Positions 30,390 through 31,873 of a stretch of 31,873 nucleotides of DNA are shown one piece after another. The notes below the pieces were generated by a model. The model searched no databases. It was not told where the DNA came from and saw only the letters and a list, made by a program, of their open reading frames with translations. The position numbers and the translations under genes are program-made. The number at the start of each line of letters is the position of its first letter. Within the stretch, counting starts at the first letter, position 1. The stretch covers positions 10,998 through 42,870 of IMG/VR virus record IMGVR_UViG_3300002242_000340; one strand, written 5' to 3'. This DNA is from a virus.

Positions 30390-30633
30390 TTTCTACTGGT
30401 GTTTCTGGGTCTTTAACTTCTCCAGTTCTTAAATCAATTACAGCGTTTTCACCGTATTCTTTAATTAATTCTTTTTCTAAATCACTAAACTGTTCTTGAA
30501 TTGCATCAACTGCTGGAACAGTATTAAATAAACCTATTACGGTGTCAGCAATTTTAATTTTAGCTTGTAAAAACTTTTGATTTAATTCCTGAACTTTTTT
30601 TAATTCTTCGTCTTTTAATTTTTTGTTTGCCAT
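30373..30633 (-). CDS. hypothetical coiled-coil protein, 86 aa
   Basis: An 86-aa, highly charged, largely helical protein (ANKKLKDEELKKVQELNQKF) with a central helix containing ADTVIGLFNTVPAVDAIQEQ and a short acidic C-terminus (LRTGEVKDPETPVENGENK). There is no signal peptide or membrane span. Function unknown; heptad-like Leu/Ile spacing suggests oligomerisation. It is the first gene after a TATATTTG promoter candidate and overlaps the following fibre-like gene by 17 bases, so it leads the unit that continues through the GroES-like and terminase genes. Confidence 0.65.
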   Translation of the reverse strand: MANKKLKDEELKKVQELNQKFLQAKIKIADTVIGLFNTVPAVDAIQEQFSDLEKELIKEYGENAVIDLRTGEVKDPETPVENGENK

Positions 30634-30663
30634 TATATTAAATTTAATTTGTTAAACATTATA

Positions 30664-30671
30664 CAAATATA
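30664..30671 (-). promoter_or_regulatory. candidate promoter upstream of the 86-aa gene (TATATTTG)
   Basis: TATATTTG on the minus strand in the 54-base intergenic gap, followed 6 bases later by GTTTAAC and the AT leader AAATTAAATTTAATATA before the ATG at 30633. It shares this arrangement with the site at 20027-20034. It would drive the packaging unit from the 86-aa gene onward. Confidence 0.55.
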
Positions 30672-30687
30672 GGTATTTTATTTTTGA

Positions 30688-31422
30688 TTATGGTGGAGAA
30701 ACAGGTGTCCCAATGACAGTGCTTATATCACCACTTGCTACATCTATAACATTCTGTATATTAGTATTTACCACATCTATTACATCTTCACTATATCCAG
30801 TCTCATAAGTTATGACTAAGCGAATAGGGTAAGTGGTATTTTTCATTCTTGCACCTGAAAATCGCGTTACGCCTAATGGAGGTGTTGAGCCATTATAATC
30901 ATAAGTACTATTAATAAGAGCTACATTTAAATAACCATTAGAGTTCATATCAGTTACACCAGCATTATTAATAGTAAACTGATTAGGGGATGAGGTGCTG
31001 GTACTCCATGCAGCAATAGAACTTTGAGAATAGGCTGAAGAAAAATCTAAATCATTATAGTTAGAAGTACTCATTGTTGTTGTACTACCATTTCCTCCCC
31101 ATGCTGAAGATTTAACAATAAAAGCTCCACTTGAAGACGCTGAATAACCATATATTTGTAGTGTAGCCGCAGTTATAGTTCCTGGAACAGATGATACGTC
31201 AAAAAATAAAAATGTCCTATATATACTTCCAGAATAACCACTTCTACCAGAGGCGTAACTGGCCCTAATCGCTTGAGAGTTAGAATTTGAAGATGTAAAA
31301 GTAGTGGGTGTAGTACCAGTACTTGCGTTTCTTACATTGGTAAGCCACCCATTTAATCCAATATTAAACTGAAAGTTTCCTACCCTTCCTTGTAAACCTG
31401 CGGTGACATTTGTTGTTGGCAT
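30688..31422 (-). CDS. DNRLRE/CBM-like beta-sandwich virion protein, 244 aa
   Basis: A 244-aa Ser/Thr/Asn-rich protein with a pattern typical of DNRLRE-type carbohydrate-binding-like sandwiches: YRTFLFFDVSSVPGTITAAT followed by LQIYGYSAS, i.e. an Arg-Phe-aromatic-aromatic-Asp strand, then a TIT-x-ATL-x-[IL]-Y strand. The end of the domain is YPIRLVITYET. A C-terminal helix-like segment (YSEDVIDVVNTNIQNVIDVA) may be a trimerisation or attachment part. No Cys, no catalytic motif, no signal peptide. It ends just before a promoter candidate and starts 2 bases after the methyltransferase stop. I infer a surface-exposed adhesion or decoration protein; glycan binding is a family-based guess. Confidence 0.6.
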   Translation of the reverse strand: MPTTNVTAGLQGRVGNFQFNIGLNGWLTNVRNASTGTTPTTFTSSNSNSQAIRASYASGRSGYSGSIYRTFLFFDVSSVPGTITAATLQIYGYSASSSGAFIVKSSAWGGNGSTTTMSTSNYNDLDFSSAYSQSSIAAWSTSTSSPNQFTINNAGVTDMNSNGYLNVALINSTYDYNGSTPPLGVTRFSGARMKNTTYPIRLVITYETGYSEDVIDVVNTNIQNVIDVASGDISTVIGTPVSPP

Positions 31423-31424
31423 AA

Positions 31425-31873
31425 TTAATACTGTTTTTGTGGAAGATAATACACATTTTTAATATAATAATTATTTTCTGGTGGAGTTATATCGACATGC
31501 TCATAAACGACATCTTCGATTCCGAAACTATTTGCAGCTTCAGTTTTACCATTCCACCATGTTGCAACACCACCTTCTTTTACCAAACTTGGTAAGTGTC
31601 CTCCAAAAGACTCTACATCTACATCACCATAGGTGTCATAAAATACACCATCATATTCTGATAACTCTGAAAGCTTATCTATCCAAGAGCCTTCAATAAT
31701 TGTTACATTGCTTTTTCCTGCAGCCCATTGCTTTGCTTTTTCTATAATCTGTGGATGATTTTCAACGATAGTATGTGAAGCTGGATTGTTTTGTTGAATG
31801 TAGTTTGCACTTATACCCATACCAAAACCAATCTCTAATATATCCCCTCCATTGCTACATACATAATCTGCAT
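31425..31873 (-). CDS. GAMT/RMT2-like SAM-dependent methyltransferase, N-terminus cut off by window edge
   Basis: The frame is open from the right edge (31873) to TAA at 31425, about 148 residues, so the N-terminus is missing. An internal ATG at 31820 would give 131 aa but would remove motif I and is not the real start. Visible class I methyltransferase motifs: ILEIGFGMGISANYI (motif I), IVENHPQIIEKAKQW (acidic residue of motif II), GVFYDTYGD (post-II acidic/aromatic patch), LVKEGGVATWWNG (motif III strand). This order and the LYDTY-like segment closely resemble guanidinoacetate N-methyltransferase and the arginine delta-methyltransferase RMT2 family. Acceptor is unknown. It directly precedes the DNRLRE-like gene and may modify a virion or host product. 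Confidence 0.75.
   Translation of the reverse strand, partial: ADYVCSNGGDILEIGFGMGISANYIQQNNPASHTIVENHPQIIEKAKQWAAGKSNVTIIEGSWIDKLSELSEYDGVFYDTYGDVDVESFGGHLPSLVKEGGVATWWNGKTEAANSFGIEDVVYEHVDITPPENNYYIKNVYYLPQKQY

Overview
This 31.9-kb window is the late (packaging, head, tail and ejection) module of a tailed, podovirus-type bacteriophage, almost certainly of a marine or aquatic Bacteroidetes/Flavobacteriia host. The host call rests on three things: very AT-rich DNA, AT-rich leaders without Shine-Dalgarno sequences before genes, and intergenic sites matching the Bacteroidetes sigma -7 element TAnnTTTG (TATATTTG three times, TATCTTTG once). The proteins also resemble those I associate with uncultured flavobacterial podoviruses. 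No integrase, tRNA, CRISPR, insertion sequence, lysis gene or RNA polymerase is visible.

All recognisable genes except a 29-codon fragment at the left edge lie on the minus strand, so the module reads from 31873 down to 87. The upstream block (31873-29018) holds a GAMT/RMT2-like SAM methyltransferase cut by the window edge, a DNRLRE-like beta-sandwich protein, a small coiled-coil protein, a fibre-like protein, a 74-aa protein and a tandem GroES-like co-chaperonin. Packaging and head follow (29037-19666): a candidate small terminase, large terminase, portal, a PAP2-type phosphatase, scaffold-like protein, major capsid protein, a 252-aa protein and a 109-aa capsid-associated protein. Next come neck and tail (19582-10527): a connector-like protein, a ring-like protein, a giant nozzle-like protein, a tail/fibre protein sharing its repeat module, and another tail protein. 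Last is a cupin-like protein, three ejection-type internal proteins (283, 715 and about 2190 aa) and a 101-aa protein. At the left edge a plus-strand frame ends convergently with this operon.

Two hairpin plus T-run terminators (after the capsid gene and after the 109-aa gene) and four TAnnTTTG promoter candidates divide the module into transcription units. The cleanest boundary is a terminator abutting a promoter at 19598-19640, where head genes stop and tail genes start.

Seven genes are interrupted by apparent frameshifts. The full-length protein returns in every case if one surplus base (two at one site) is removed, mostly from a short A/T/C/G run. I therefore annotate each as one gene over its full extent and think insertion-type sequencing error more likely than biology. 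Reconstructed lengths: ejection protein 2190 aa, nozzle 1604 aa, ring protein 303 aa, scaffold 379 aa, phosphatase 178 aa, TerL 748 aa, GroES-like protein 192 aa.
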